DNA from: Paramecium octaurelia
Lineage: Eukaryota; Ciliophora; Oligohymenophorea; Peniculida; Parameciidae
Reading direction: 5' to 3'
Length of the DNA stretch: 64,000 nt
Assembly: GCA_905182995.1 (NCBI GenBank)
Contig: CAJJDP010000134.1
Coordinates: forward strand, 253,133-317,132
The notes under the pieces are model-generated. The model made no database searches. It was not told where the DNA came from and was given only the letters and a program-made list of their open reading frames with translations. How positions within the stretch are numbered: position 1 is the stretch's first letter; each line of letters starts with the position of its first letter. A program made the position numbers and the translations under genes. Shown in pieces: positions 26,235 to 39,554 of this stretch.

Positions 26235-29200
26235 TCAATCAATTTTGCTCGCTATCTTTTCATCCACTTTCTACATTCTTGATTCAAAAATGTATTTTTT
26301 AATTTCATCCAGCATAACTATTTCAATTGCTTGTAATAATTTTTTTGAAAACAGTTTTTTGGATGTATATTTGAAATTTTCAATTTCTTTCGGGATGCTT
26401 TACATAGCCAATAATAGAATTTGTTTCAAGACTTCGTTGAAATTTTGATTTAGAAAATACTAATTGACCACATTTAGATATTGTGGTTTGAATGTTAAGT
26501 TATCATCCATGATCATTCCTTCCCTTTTCAGATAATCTATAATATTTCTCACTAAATCATTTTAATCGAGTTTTTCTGCTTCTTTAAGTTGATGTTGTTA
26601 TTTGTTAAATAAGTCTCGTTTCTAATTAAAGTCATCAATCATCTAAAATGATAATTATTTATATATACCTCATTCAATTTATCGATTTCCTATTATGATT
26701 TATTTTCTTATTTATATTTTTCTTATTAGGACTTTACTAATTGTTAATAATTAGTTAGATCTTGAACCTCATTTTATGATTATTCTAATTTTGCATTATA
26801 ATGTCTTCTGTATTCATTTTTTAATATCATTTCTAATGGGTCTTTGTATTTTGATTAAGCTTTGAATTCATTACATAGATTGTAAATGAGAGGTCTCATA
26901 ATTCCTTGATAAAATTTATTCATAACTTGGGAATTTGAAATTTATAATTAATTGCATGCATTTTGCACATTGATATTCTAAACATTAAAACTCTAACTTA
27001 ATAAAGTCTATATAATTTTATTTGTAATTGTTTTAAACACCTACTCTTAATCACACAATTTTTCGTAAAAATAATCAAGAAAGAAGACAATGCTTTGGAT
27101 TTCATAATCTTTTTAATAATAATCCAACATCATATTAGAGAAGTAATTTAATTCGTTGTTCATTGCTTACTTATATTAGTGATAATCTTCAATATCATTT
27201 TTCACTTGCTGATATTTTTTATTTCCTTCTCTTAAACCTATTTCAACTACTTTCTCTTTAAGTGAATCATTATCTAAACCTTATTTACATTTAGCAATTG
27301 ATAATCTTATATATTTTTATGCAAGTTAACAAAAACATTTTTTAAAACCTTCAACACTTCCTTGACTCTCTTAAAATGATTGGCTTATGATGTCTAAAAT
27401 TCCAGAATCTAATTCGTCATAATTTTAAAATAAATTCTAAAGTTCAGTATAGTTAGTAGCATTCTCTACAAGTTGTGTTACATTTTATAAATTTTGATAT
27501 TTATTTTCTATAGCTATTTATTCTAGATCAGTCAACCAAAAGCCTGATTTTTTTAATCCTTAAATAGTAATTTCAGGGATTTATTTCAAAAATTCAGTGA
27601 TTCCAATTTTTTTCAAAGATTTCATAGCTGTTCCACCAAGTTGAAGAGCCTCTTAGATTCCTGCAGGTCCTGCCAAAGCTAATGAAGATGCAATATTAAC
27701 GACTTTTTTTTATCCCCATTATCCCCAATCAATTGGTATTCCTTTCCATGCTGATTGAACTGCAAGCAACATGTCAGAAATTCCTTCACTGATTAAGGCC
27801 TGCCCTATAGGCAAAGCAGCCCCAGCAGTGAATGCACATATTGCACATCCAACCACGAACTAACACAACCCTATAGCAAACATTGCTATATATTCAAAAA
27901 AACCTTTTTCTTTTTATTTTTTAGTCAGACTACCAAGCTTAGGTAACGGTCCATCATCGATCACCTCCTACTAATCTTTTACAGATTGTTCTAAATCACC
28001 ATTTTCTTTTTCATCCTTCAAAATCACTGGTATCCAACTTAAATCAAGTTCTTCATCATTAGGATTGAAGGTTCTTAAAGTTGTTAGAATAGAATCAATG
28101 TTTTGAATTACTTTATTATAAACTTTTAAATGATTATTAATCTTACTCTCAATAGTGTCTTTTTATACATTATTTTATTTGATAAATTCAATAGCTGATA
28201 CATTTTTTATTTCTGAATCTCTTGTTAAGTCTAAGTCAGGTAATTCTAGATTTTATTAAGGAACCTTAATTTCTGACATCTAAAAATCAGGCAAATGTTA
28301 ATTATCTTAAAACTATTCTACTTGAATTCTGTTCAACTTAGAAGCAGTGGCGAACCCTTTTTCATCATTTACCTTAGTTAGAAATAAAGATTTTGCTTTT
28401 GTCAATGTATTAATTGCTTAATTACTCTTCCCATGCTATATTTCGCTTAATCCTTTATAATATTATGCCTAAGGATCATTTTCAGATATTTCAGCTGCCC
28501 TTTAAAATGTCTTTAAATCGTTCTTTTATAATCCTTGATATATCAAGTATTTTGGATTTTATCCTTCATCAGAATTCAACCAATTTTCAATTTCATCTTC
28601 ATTTAATCCAGTCTCTTGGAATTGTTCCAAATAAAGACCCCACTTCTCTTCTAAAATTTAAAAGGCTGCCCTATTTTCTTATTATTTCACTTTGCTCTTT
28701 GCTAATTAACAAAACTTGTTAAAACATTTGTCCTCGTTTAATAATTTTTTCATATCTAATTCTATTTCATTTGAATAATATTATTCATTTAGATCTCTAA
28801 AGAATACGAGAACTTCTAAATAATTTTTGCTTTATTTTTTCTAACTTGTTGAATAATACTCCAAGGCATCTTAAATTGTTTTCAATTAAGTGAGTCCTCC
28901 AACAAATAAATTTTCAGTGAAATTTACTATTAGTTCTGCAGTACCCAATTTACCTTACCTTGCAGTTCTACCAAATCCCTAAAGTTAAATTCTGATATTT
29001 CGAGGTAAAAAGGACATTATGACATGAAGACCTCCATTCCTTTCTAGTTCTTCATTAGTTGTTAAATCAGTCCCTCTTCCAGCCAAGTTTGTCGCAATGA
29101 TAACAGATTTAGGTCCAATTACCTTCTTTAATTCCTATTGATCATCAGTATATGTGATAGATTATATTTTATTTTTTTTTAGATACACATCTATTTTTTA

Positions 29201-31171
29201 AACATCCTAAATTGTTTGATTTATTATAAGCACAGCTCTCCCTTAATTCACCTGTTGCTATACTGCTTTTTAAATTTCTTAGTACCATTAATCTTTACTA
29301 AGAGTTGCAATACCTGGTTAGACTTTCAAAAGTCTTTTTTTAAAAGGTGGCATGAAAACAAAATCTAGTGTGTATTATTTGCCTAAAAGATTTTAAGTAA
29401 CCTATGATCCTAAAGTACCAGTAAGGCCTAAAAGTTGACTCTGATATCTTTTAAAGAACCCAACATTAGATAAATAGTTAGTACTGATCCTTAAAGGAGT
29501 GATTGGAAGATTGTGTTTCAATTAGATGAATTAATGAAGTCCTTTCTGCCATTACATATTATCTTTATGCACTACTCCTGTATTTTAAAAATCAATAATT
29601 CTAACATTATTATTATCAATTAGATAATGCTTACTCTCTTGAAAATGAAATTTAGCCAAAATTGCATTTTCAATCCAAGTTTTCTTCATAAATTTGATGT
29701 AGTTTATTCGAAATTTTGGTATAAAATTATATACGACTTGTTGAAGCTAAAGATCTAAGGTTTTTTCTATGTATTCTTCTAAATCAACAGTATAATATTC
29801 TTTTTCAGTCGTAATCATAACTTTTCTATCAGTTGAGAGATTGGGCAGTGATTTACAAATTTCATCCCAAATCAATCTAAGAACTTTAGTTAGATCCAGC
29901 ATTCCAGGAATTGGTGTGCTTAATAGTGTCTTATTACTATTGCCATCTATGAGCATTGAGTCAACTTCATCAACTATTATATATCCCTATTATCTATTTC
30001 CCATAGTTCCTAATTCTGAATATTCATGTCTTAAAATATCAGCTTAGAAACTATGAGGATCTCCATAGATAACTTGAGACTTATAACATGGAAACATCTT
30101 TTGTTTCTAATTTTAGGATCCATTAATATTATGAGCAACTGATATTGAAAATAATTTATAGAATTATGCTAATTCTTACGCATCCCTTACAGCCAAAACC
30201 GGAGAACTAGTTACAATATCCACATTAACCTTTTTCTTTTTACACAACAGAATTGCAAGCATAGCTACTATTAAGGTTTTACCTTCTCCTGTATATATTT
30301 AGGCTAAGCGACCTTGGTTATTCTCATGATTATATAATTCAAAAACAGATAATAATTAAACTGGTCTTGGGTAGTAGGAGAAATGCTTTTGAACTTTTGT
30401 ACATAACAAGTATAGATCTTAGTATTCCAATTATGGGGTTTCTATAAAATCAAGATTTTTAGTATCAATTTATTAATTCTAAAAAGAACTGTATACTAAT
30501 ATGAATAGATTTTAGATTTCTATATTATTTCTCTTGTTTAGCTATTGAAATTCTGTAAAGAGTTACTCAATTTGTTATTTTTCATACAGCATATTATCTG
30601 ATTATTATTTTTTACTGGTTTCTTAAGGGCGCTTTAAAGTTAAAATTTTACTCTCTCCTTCAAAAATTTTTAGAAGATAAACAAATTCTTCAAACGATTC
30701 AAATTCACAATTTAAGACATTTTCTATAATATCTATGTTATGAGTAGATTATTAAATATATTAGATAATACTATTAATTTCCTTATTACTATTCATTCTT
30801 TATTACAATAAGTTTCTTATCGTAATCAATTATTATTGTGTAGTTTGTTATTATTATTGATTAAATTTTTATACGTTCAATTGTTATTGATTTTATTGTT
30901 ATTGATTCAATTATTATTGTTATTTGATCTATTCTTTTTATCTCTCTTGGACATTTAGCTAGTTTTTATTTTGAACCCATTTTAATAATTTTTCCCAATC
31001 TGGGTTCTCATTCAAAATAAAATTAATAATTTCCTCAGAACTCTAAAATTACTAGATTTATTGATATAAAAATGACTATTATTCTTAAGAGAAATTCAAT
31101 GAACACAAAATGGAATAGAAGCTTTCATTTTCTAGATCTGACCAATTTTTATTTTCTTTCACACTTTACAT
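26235..31171 (-). CDS. SecA-like DEAD motor ATPase fused to TPR-like and hydrophobic regions
   Basis: Two exons, one 26-nt intron (26643-26668); 1637 codons exactly. A Gln-rich N-terminus (about residues 75-120, mostly TAA/CAA codons) precedes a SecA-type motor: Walker A YTGEGKT near residue 295, then [13 protein letters not shown] box ([12 protein letters not shown], about 400), [19 protein letters not shown] (about 690) and QGFGRTARQG (about 735). A TPR-like helix pair ([17 protein letters not shown]) lies near 900. A Gly/Ala-rich hydrophobic stretch ([20 protein letters not shown]) is near 1100, followed by a long helical C-terminus. SecA drives protein export in bacteria and plastids; its role here is unknown. 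Size is about twice bacterial SecA. Confidence 0.88.
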
Positions 31172-31559
31172 AAAAAAAATAATAATTGTTAAACTAATGA
31201 ATTTCCAACTTTCAATTAATTCTGGAATCCAAATTCTATTAGGAATTTTTTTCAATATTCTTTATAAGGGTTGATTAAAGCATGTAAGAAAATTTCAAAT
31301 ATTCTAAGGTCTTGAGATATCTTTAGTAATTAACAAGCAAAAAATGACTTACTCTTCTAGAAAATTTAGAATATACTTATTTCTATACTATTTAACTATA
31401 ATTCTATTACAAATTAATGAGAATTTATGAAAGTAATTTCAATTACAAATAAATAATCAAATAAATGAAAAAAATTATTTTTCTTTCTAGTGATCGTAAG
31501 TTAATAAAACTTATATTATTGAAATTAGGAATACTGTTGAAGTATTTTCCAATATTAAA
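31172..31559. other. intergenic upstream of the SecA-like gene
   Basis: AT-rich, no convincing ORF. Holds the presumed promoter of the minus-strand SecA-like gene; no motif identified. Confidence 0.4.
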
Positions 31560-32247
31560 TTTCTAAAGTACCTAAAGAGAAAAACAGCAACTATTTTGCC
31601 ATTATTTTTCTTTATGTTCTTAAAATTAAAGATGCTCACATCCTTACAAGAGATATGAGTCTCCCAGAAAATGATACAATCATTTTAATAGTTTCTTAGA
31701 TCTTGCAAGCAATTGTTTAATAATTGTATTTCGATTTATGATTTAATTATTCGTTTGTAGGTATCTAATGGAAATACTGTTATGCATTCATAAGAATCTA
31801 TAAATTAATAAATAAGAAACATTTTTAGAATTTTATATTGACCAACAGAGTGCTTAAAATCTATGGATTGCTAAACATGTAGTCTAGCGAGATTCATATT
31901 TATACACAATAAATTCATTAAAGTTTGATTTCCATTCAATTAATTGAGTTGGATATTTCACAATCATACACTAAACCTTTATTTGTAATAGTCTGGTATT
32001 AGATCATTAATGTCATTTCTTAAGAATTTAATAATTAGGCAAATTTATAATAAATTTAACAGATTAATTAATATTGAAAATATTATTTAAACATCAATAT
32101 TCATTATAATTTAAAAATGTTCGGGTTTTCTTAAATACTCAAATAAATATCTTCTTAAAGCATTTGATTCCACATTCTTCTTTCTATTAAGCATAGAAAC
32201 TACGAGGAATCTGGAGAAAGCTATCAATAATGGATTGGGACAACAGT

Positions 32248-32280
32248 CGTTTCACGACCATTCAAATGTCTTTTTTTTGG
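32248..32280. other. short hairpin followed by a T run
   Basis: GTCGT-TTC-ACGAC forms a perfect 5-bp stem at 32246-32258, followed after 12 nt by eight Ts (32271-32278). It recurs in the second copy at 33335-33347. It could be a terminator-like or small-RNA 3' element; no known RNA family is recognised. Confidence 0.2.
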
Positions 32281-32323
32281 GAAACGAATATAAAAATATA
32301 AACTGTTTGTTAAATTGACATAT

Positions 32324-32647
32324 TCATTTTTATATACCAATGAACAATTCAAATTTAATGTTCTCCTTTAAGTTTGTGTCCTCAGGATACACCTCAAAGT
32401 CATAATCATGTGATCTGGCTCCACCAAAATCTTCTGGGGTTAAATTTGGCAATGATTACCAAGCGTCAATCACAACTTTGGGAATAGGACCTGGTCCACA
32501 ATCCAAACGGCAGAAACGATGAGCAGGTACTGTTACAGCTACTAGTCCGCCTGGTAAATCAGTTACTTCACTTACCACTTCTCCTAAGACCATTTTGTAT
32601 CTGATTTCCTCTTGGTTTTCAGGGTTTTAGTAATCATAATACATGCA
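32324..32647 (-). CDS. 3' part of the effector-binding gene, cut by the contig end
   Basis: Identical to the last 324 nt of the complete gene at 33413-33934. The 5' part is missing because the copy stops at the N at 32648. Should not be counted as a second gene. Confidence 0.85.
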
Positions 32648-32648
32648 N

Positions 32649-33736
32649 TTTCTAAAGTACCTAAAGAGAAAAACAGCAACTATTTTGCCATTATTTTTCT
32701 TTATGTTCTTAAAATTAAAGATGCTCACATCCTTACAAGAGATATGAGTCTCCCAGAAAATGATACAATCATTTTAATAGTTTCTTAGATCTTGCAAGCA
32801 ATTGTTTAATAATTGTATTTCGATTTATGATTTAATTATTCGTTTGTAGGTATCTAATGGAAATACTGTTATGCATTCATAAGAATCTATAAATTAATAA
32901 ATAAGAAACATTTTTAGAATTTTATATTGACCAACAGAGTGCTTAAAATCTATGGATTGCTAAACATGTAGTCTAGCGAGATTCATATTTATACACAATA
33001 AATTCATTAAAGTTTGATTTCCATTCAATTAATTGAGTTGGATATTTCACAATCATACACTAAACCTTTATTTGTAATAGTCTGGTATTAGATCATTAAT
33101 GTCATTTCTTAAGAATTTAATAATTAGGCAAATTTATAATAAATTTAACAGATTAATTAATATTGAAAATATTATTTAAACATCAATATTCATTATAATT
33201 TAAAAATGTTCGGGTTTTCTTAAATACTCAAATAAATATCTTCTTAAAGCATTTGATTCCACATTCTTCTTTCTATTAAGCATAGAAACTACGAGGAATC
33301 TGGAGAAAGCTATCAATAATGGATTGGGACAACAGTCGTTTCACGACCATTCAAATGTCTTTTTTTTGGGAAACGAATATAAAAATATAAACTGTTTGTT
33401 AAATTGACATATTCATTTTTATATACCAATGAACAATTCAAATTTAATGTTCTCCTTTAAGTTTGTGTCCTCAGGATACACCTCAAAGTCATAATCATGT
33501 GATCTGGCTCCACCAAAATCTTCTGGGGTTAAATTTGGCAATGATTACCAAGCGTCAATCACAACTTTGGGAATAGGACCTGGTCCACAATCCAAACGGC
33601 AGAAACGATGAGCAGGTACTGTTACAGCTACTAGTCCGCCTGGTAAATCAGTTACTTCACTTACCACTTCTCCTAAGACCATTTTGTATCTGATTTCCTC
33701 TTGGTTTTCAGGGTTTTAGTAATCATAATACATGCA
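32649..33736. repeat. second copy of the exact 1088-bp duplication
   Basis: Identical to 31560-32647 (see there). In this copy the sequence continues into unique DNA on the right, giving the full effector-binding gene. Confidence 0.9.
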
Positions 33737-33934
33737 ATAAGTTCTTTTAGGATGTACACGATGTGGAATTTATTCATGGATCAATTTATCAAAATATTCC
33801 TCATATGCCTTTCCGATTTATCCTGTTTTGGGATCTTATTCTTCTTTTTAGATGATATTTCTCATCAAACCAACAAGAGTGAATGTTTGTAATTCAACAG
33901 CTGTTCTTTTTGGTATTTATGCTTATTGATCCAT
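33413..33934 (-). CDS. GyrI-like effector-binding-domain protein
   Basis: Single exon, 173 aa. The fold signature of the AraC/GyrI small-molecule-binding family is visible: early QTFTLVGLMRNI strand, YMVLGEVVSE-type strand (YKMVLGEVVSEV), a central LVAVTVPAHRFCR strand, AWQSLPNL helix, and the end HDYDFEVYPEDT with FELFIGIQ. There is no DNA-binding domain, so it is the ligand-binding part alone, as in stand-alone GyrI-type proteins. Ligand unknown. The family is mainly bacterial. Confidence 0.82.
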
Positions 33935-34968
33935 TATTCAATGATATATTATTTAAATTATAATTTACTTTCAACCTTCACTAATATTTATATACTACAT
34001 TTTGCACTATAATCAATATTCTATATTTTAAAATATAGAATATAAATAAATTAAATTTTAATATGAACTTGAAGATATATTAACAATTTAAATATATATA
34101 TAATCACAATTTTATTAATATTATCCATCATTCGTTTTAGAGCTTATTGATACCTTTTTCTCGAAAACCTCATTCCAAGTTATCAAATATTTTCCATCAT
34201 TACATTCTGATATATTTGCTTATATTGGTAATTAGGTTTGATATAGACTTATAATCATTTGAATTAACTGACTTGAACTATGATAATGTATATAGCTAAG
34301 CAATTATCCAGTAACCTTATCAAATATTCTAATACATTAAAATATTAATACTTTTCTATTATTAATACTAAATATGTTGCGAATTATTTATAAAATTGAT
34401 CCAACTAGCTTGAAAGGCTTTATTTGCTTAGAATGTTAATAATTATTTCATTGATATAATTATCTTAAAATGACCAAGTAATTATTTATTTGAAGAGTAA
34501 TGTTCATAGATTTACATCAAAAAGAAATTATTTCACATTCTTTTATTTCATTAACATTAGCCATCCTATTGATCCTCATACTCAATCATGACATCTTAAT
34601 ATTTATCTAATAAGTAAATCCAATCAATAAATTAACTTGCTTTAAAAAGATAAAAATAATGATGATTATTATTTCACTCTAATATTTATAATCTTTATTA
34701 ATTGTTAACAAATAAGCTAAATTAAAATATAACTAATATTTATTGTTGAAGATATATCAATATATATCAGATTTGAATAAATTTTGTGGGCGGATCATAG
34801 ATAATAAGTTAAGATTATATGATATCATAATAATATAACATTTGATTATTGATTAAATTTAAATATTAGAATAAATTACCCAACTTTTAGAACATTTAAT
34901 AATTTGATAAAAACTACTAAAATGTAATTTCATTTTGTTGTCATATGAATAAATTAAGATTTGTTTGA
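33935..34968. other. AT-rich stretch without a recognisable gene
   Basis: About 1 kb of very AT-rich DNA with only short frames on both strands and no repeat, RNA gene or motif recognised. Confidence 0.45.
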
Positions 34969-35316
34969 TAATACTTTACCGTTAATCCTCTAATTATTCT
35001 GCCATCGTTACTCAGAATAAGCCTATCGCCATTTCATGCAAAATTGGATTACTTGTCAGATTATTGTGATTGGGATCCTATAAAATTGTTGTTCAAAAAA
35101 CCTTTTGATGGGATACATTGCTTAAAAGCACTAGATCCTCTAGATAGTAGTTCAAATCACATATAAAACAAATTTGACAGTCTAAAACAAAATTGTTCAG
35201 ATTATATTGTAGCTGTAGATCCAATAGCAAATTTGATATGGCTGTCTATAACTTAATCAATCATTGAAGGGTATGTTTTCATACTTGGTTTTTCTAAAAA
35301 GTTTGCATAAACATGA
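34969..35316 (+). pseudogene. coding-like fragment without a start codon
   Basis: A 115-codon TGA-free frame between TGA 34966-34968 and TGA 35314-35316, with good protein character (DYLSDYCDWDPIKLLFKK; CSDYIVAVDPIANLIWLS) but no early ATG. Further frames with coding flavour continue to about 35760 in changing phase (for example ENNSLECGVIMRRLINYC). Family unknown; probably a decayed gene. Confidence 0.4.
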
Positions 35317-35852
35317 GAATTATTAAATTAGTCCTGATGTTTCAATTTTAGATATTGGTTCACAAAAATATTTAAACTACATTTCTCTTTTTTTTTTCAA
35401 TTTTATACAAATAATTAAGTTATCTAACAGGATTCAAATGTAATAATATGCCAATATTTAAGTGTAATATTTAGTTAATTATTTCTGGATAATTATATTT
35501 TTTCTACAAAAACAAAGGTAGAATTAACAAGGTATTAATGTTAAGCAAAGAAAATAACTCTTTAGAATGTGGTGTAATAATGAGAAGACTGATTAACTAT
35601 TGCAGTTAATATTAATTCACCATTTTATTATTATTTATGAGAACTAATTTCAAATCAACAATTTTCTATAATCCATAGAGATTCATTCTAAAAGTAAGTT
35701 AAATATTTAAAATATCAATTCAAATCAACAATAAATATTTAAAAGTACTATTAATCATAAATAAGCGAAACTATTTTGATAATATTATTATACCTTAGCT
35801 TCTCAATCGTTAATAATTATACTTTTTATATTTGTAATTTAACATAATAATT

Positions 35853-38800
35853 ATGAAATTATTTGTTCCATTCATTTTAATATCATCACTATTGTTTAAG
35901 AAGTTATCATGCTAGTTCATTTAATGCGAAACTATTACATTAGAAAAAGGAGAGGCTTTTTTTACGAAAAAATCCAACCCTTTGATATGCGAGGCTGATG
36001 ATGATGATTCAAATAAATTAAATTTTAGTGAATATAGTATTATAAAGCAATAAGCAAGAGTTGAAAATTTTTAAGTAAAATAAATAATTTCAAATTTAAT
36101 ACTTCCACCTTTTATCATAGACTAAATTTTTGAGAATCTATATTGTCATCTCAGAAAATCTGAATATTACTTTATCTCTTGTATTAAAGAAAGCAATTTA
36201 AAGAATAATACAAGGTAGAATATTTAAGATTTATCAACTATATTTTTAAAGTTAAATATTTAAGAGAGTAATATTTGTTAGGAATTTTTTTTCAATGAAA
36301 ATTAAGAATTTGATATATTTTGCATTTAAGGTTTCGATTTGAACCTATACAGAATTAATTTTTAATCCTAAACTATTTTAAACTAAAAATTTAATATAGA
36401 GTAGTTTGAAAATGAAGGCTGCAAAAGATAGTATTTAAAATTAAAAGATTCTCTTTTTTTAATAGTCTTCTATTAATGTTCAAATTGGGGGATTTTTACA
36501 TATACTAATAACACAATAAATTTGATTTTAAATGAGGAAATAGCATAGAGAAAATATTTTCATAAAATTTAATACCTTGAAAATGTTTAATTATGTTAGC
36601 TGAATTTTTATTTAATAGTAGAAACTGGTTACTATCAGTTTGGTTTTAATAATTAGAACAAATTATCCTTTTATATGCAGAATAGCAATCTTTCAAATTT
36701 AAAACAATTGGTAATCTCGTAGAATTGTAATTTAGTATATTACATTCAATATTCTGCTTAGGATAATAAGACTATCATTTACAACAGTAGACATTCTTAC
36801 CAAGTTGATGACATTTCATTGTTTGCTGTACATCTATTTCAGAACATCCTTTTTATTCAATTTACTAACTAACTTTAAGTGATTTTTAGTAAACTATTTT
36901 AATAAGTTATCATCATTGATTCATCCAAAATTTATATCAATTCACAATTTAATACATTATATTAATTAGATTTAATATCGGACGAAATCATTTTTTATGT
37001 GCTATGCTATCCTAGGAACTTCATTCGCCCAACAAAAACATATGTACATCTTATTTATGGTCAATCATCCCTTTTTGAATTTAATAACAGATGTTATAAG
37101 ATCAATTATAATTCAGAATAATCTATCTTATCAAATACAACTCTTGAATTTGATGATATTTGTCAAAACCGAAGTATTGTACATTACAGCAAATAAGGAT
37201 TAAGTTTAATGAATCAATATCAAATACAGTGGTCTAATATTTCTGATTTTAATATCAGTATTTTTGATAATTAAAGGTTGAATTAAATCTGCTCGATAGA
37301 AAAACAAGTCTACATTAAAAATTACACCTTGATTTAGTATAATAAATAATATAAATTTCTTTTATTCAAAACTGACAATTACATTTATAAGTACAATTGC
37401 AGAACAATTAAGCGATTAAACCTTTTTATTATGCAAAGTTTCCTTAATAATTCATCTAATTTCTTGATTATTTGATAATTTTTAGTGATAAATAAGCATA
37501 TACATTTCGAATAGAGTAAACCAAAATTGTTATGTTTAAAGTTATGGTATATGAAATTTAATATCTTTTGGGAGTACATTTGATTAATAATTAAATAATT
37601 GAATACAAACTTAATCTCGAATAACTATCGATCCTAAATGTTGTTGATTTGAACGAAAATGAAATTATTAGACCAATAACATACTAAATTAATTAAGACT
37701 ATTTTAGTATAGCAGTTCGACATGACATGAAAACCTTCATTATATTATTCTCAATTTAAAAAACATCACTTAAATTAATAAATACTATTCAAATTGGAAG
37801 AGATTCATTTTTTTTCCATGAATAGTATTTGATTTATTATGACAAAGAAGACATTTTAATTATGTTCAACATGGCAAACTTTGAGATATAAATTGAGAAT
37901 GTTCATTTGTTTAAAAGTCACAAGTAATCATTCAATTTTAATATTGTTCCAATTAATTCAAATGAATCTAGTATCAGTTTATAATTCACATTAAGACACT
38001 ACAATAAATGTTATTAATTGTAAAAAAAAACAAACAATGCCTCTTTATATTATTCTTTCCATAACAAAACTAAAATTTATCCTACTAATTATTTTTATGG
38101 TCCTATTGACACCCTCAAATTGCTTGAGAATGATAAATTTTAGATAGAAGGTCCATTGGTAGTTTCTAAAGTGTCTCTTGATGCTGAAGAAGGCAAAATA
38201 TACACAATGAATCTCAATACCATTTTTAGGCTATCAATTTCAGAATTCTATACCTAGTATTTTAAAATAATACTTTTTTATTATTCAATAAACTGAATAA
38301 ATATAATTTATATATTCAAGAACATATATTATTAGATATCATTCTAATAAATCCTTAATCAACATTTATGATATTTAGGAAAAATGGAACTGAAATTTTT
38401 AGAGGAGTGACTTATTGTATTGATGAAATAACGCATTAATTATAAAAGGAACCTTTATTTGAGGTGAAATTCGATCTAAATGATAGAGAAAAAGGATTTC
38501 AAAGTATTAAAACTGGAAATTTAATTGTTTTTAAAGGATTGCCTATTTTATTAATTTACCAAATAGTTGAATTGAATCTTAAATTAATTCCAAACTAATT
38601 TAATATTATTGAAATTATTAAAATCAAAGGCGATAATTAACTTTATGTTTCACTCTCTTTAGAGATGAATGATATTCTCCTTTTCTAAATTCTGATTGTT
38701 AATGAGATTCAATTTGAATCAAAAGGATCTGCAATTCTTAAATTTGAAAATATTAGAGTTGAGCTTTTCAACCATTTTAGAAACTATCAATTAATTTCAT

Positions 38801-39468
38801 TTGATAAATTTCGTATGCTCGAATTTTTAGAATGCCTGATTGAGGATGGACAAGTTAAAATCATAGGGTTGTTAATGATTGAGGAAACTTAAGTGATCAG
38901 CGAAATTATAATTTAAATGGTGAGTTTTAGGATCTCTTACAATCTAATAAAAATTACAAGAATTAATCTCAAATCAGATGATGAAGTATAGTTAGTTTAT
39001 TATTGTTAAAATATCTTAATTTTAAGGTTGTCATCTAGTGCAATCACTTACTTTTACGATTTAACAGGAAATTAAGTCATCACAGATTATATTGGAAGAC
39101 AGACAGGATTGTACCATAGTTATCATATCCTTAATACTACTCATCTTGTTGTTTACTCAAATTTGGAAGATATAATATTTTTTGCAGAAGTGGGTTATGA
39201 AATTCATTTTAATGAAGTATATTAAGGAAATAATACATTTACATTAGTTGCTCAAAACATGTTATCATCAATACAATTAAATGTAACAATGATAGATATT
39301 AATCATGGCTAGATACAAGATTAGAATTTTATAATCATTTATCTATCAATATTTATTTTAACTTTAGTTGTCTATTTTCTTATTAGAAGAAGGAAAATTA
39401 AATATTAATTGCTGAATAATTAAAAATTTGATGGAATAGATTTGAATAATCAATAACAAAATGACTGA
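35853..39468 (+). pseudogene. type I membrane protein, frame broken twice
   Basis: Opens with a signal peptide (MKLFVPFILISSLLFKKLSC) and runs 540 codons to TGA 37473-37475. A second frame, open from 37377 to 38296, and a third, open to the stop at 39466-39468, carry on the same kind of sequence. Each change needs one inserted base (between 37377-37473 and 38190-38294). The end has a single membrane helix (IIIYLSIFILTLVVYFLI) and a short basic tail. If joined it would be about 1205 aa with a large extracellular part. No domain recognised. No canonical intron repairs the breaks. Confidence 0.6.
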
Positions 39469-39554
39469 TTATAAAATATTTTAGTGTTAAAAATAAGAAT
39501 TCTATGAAGGGATACCTATTTTTTATAATAAAAATAATTGAATACTATATGATT

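Larger units (their letters stand above)
31560..32647. repeat. first copy of an exact 1088-bp duplication
   Basis: This stretch repeats base for base at 32649-33736, offset 1089, with a single N between them. Copy one ends and copy two begins exactly at the N. That is the signature of two contig ends that overlap but were not merged, so only one copy probably exists in the cell. Confidence 0.9.
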
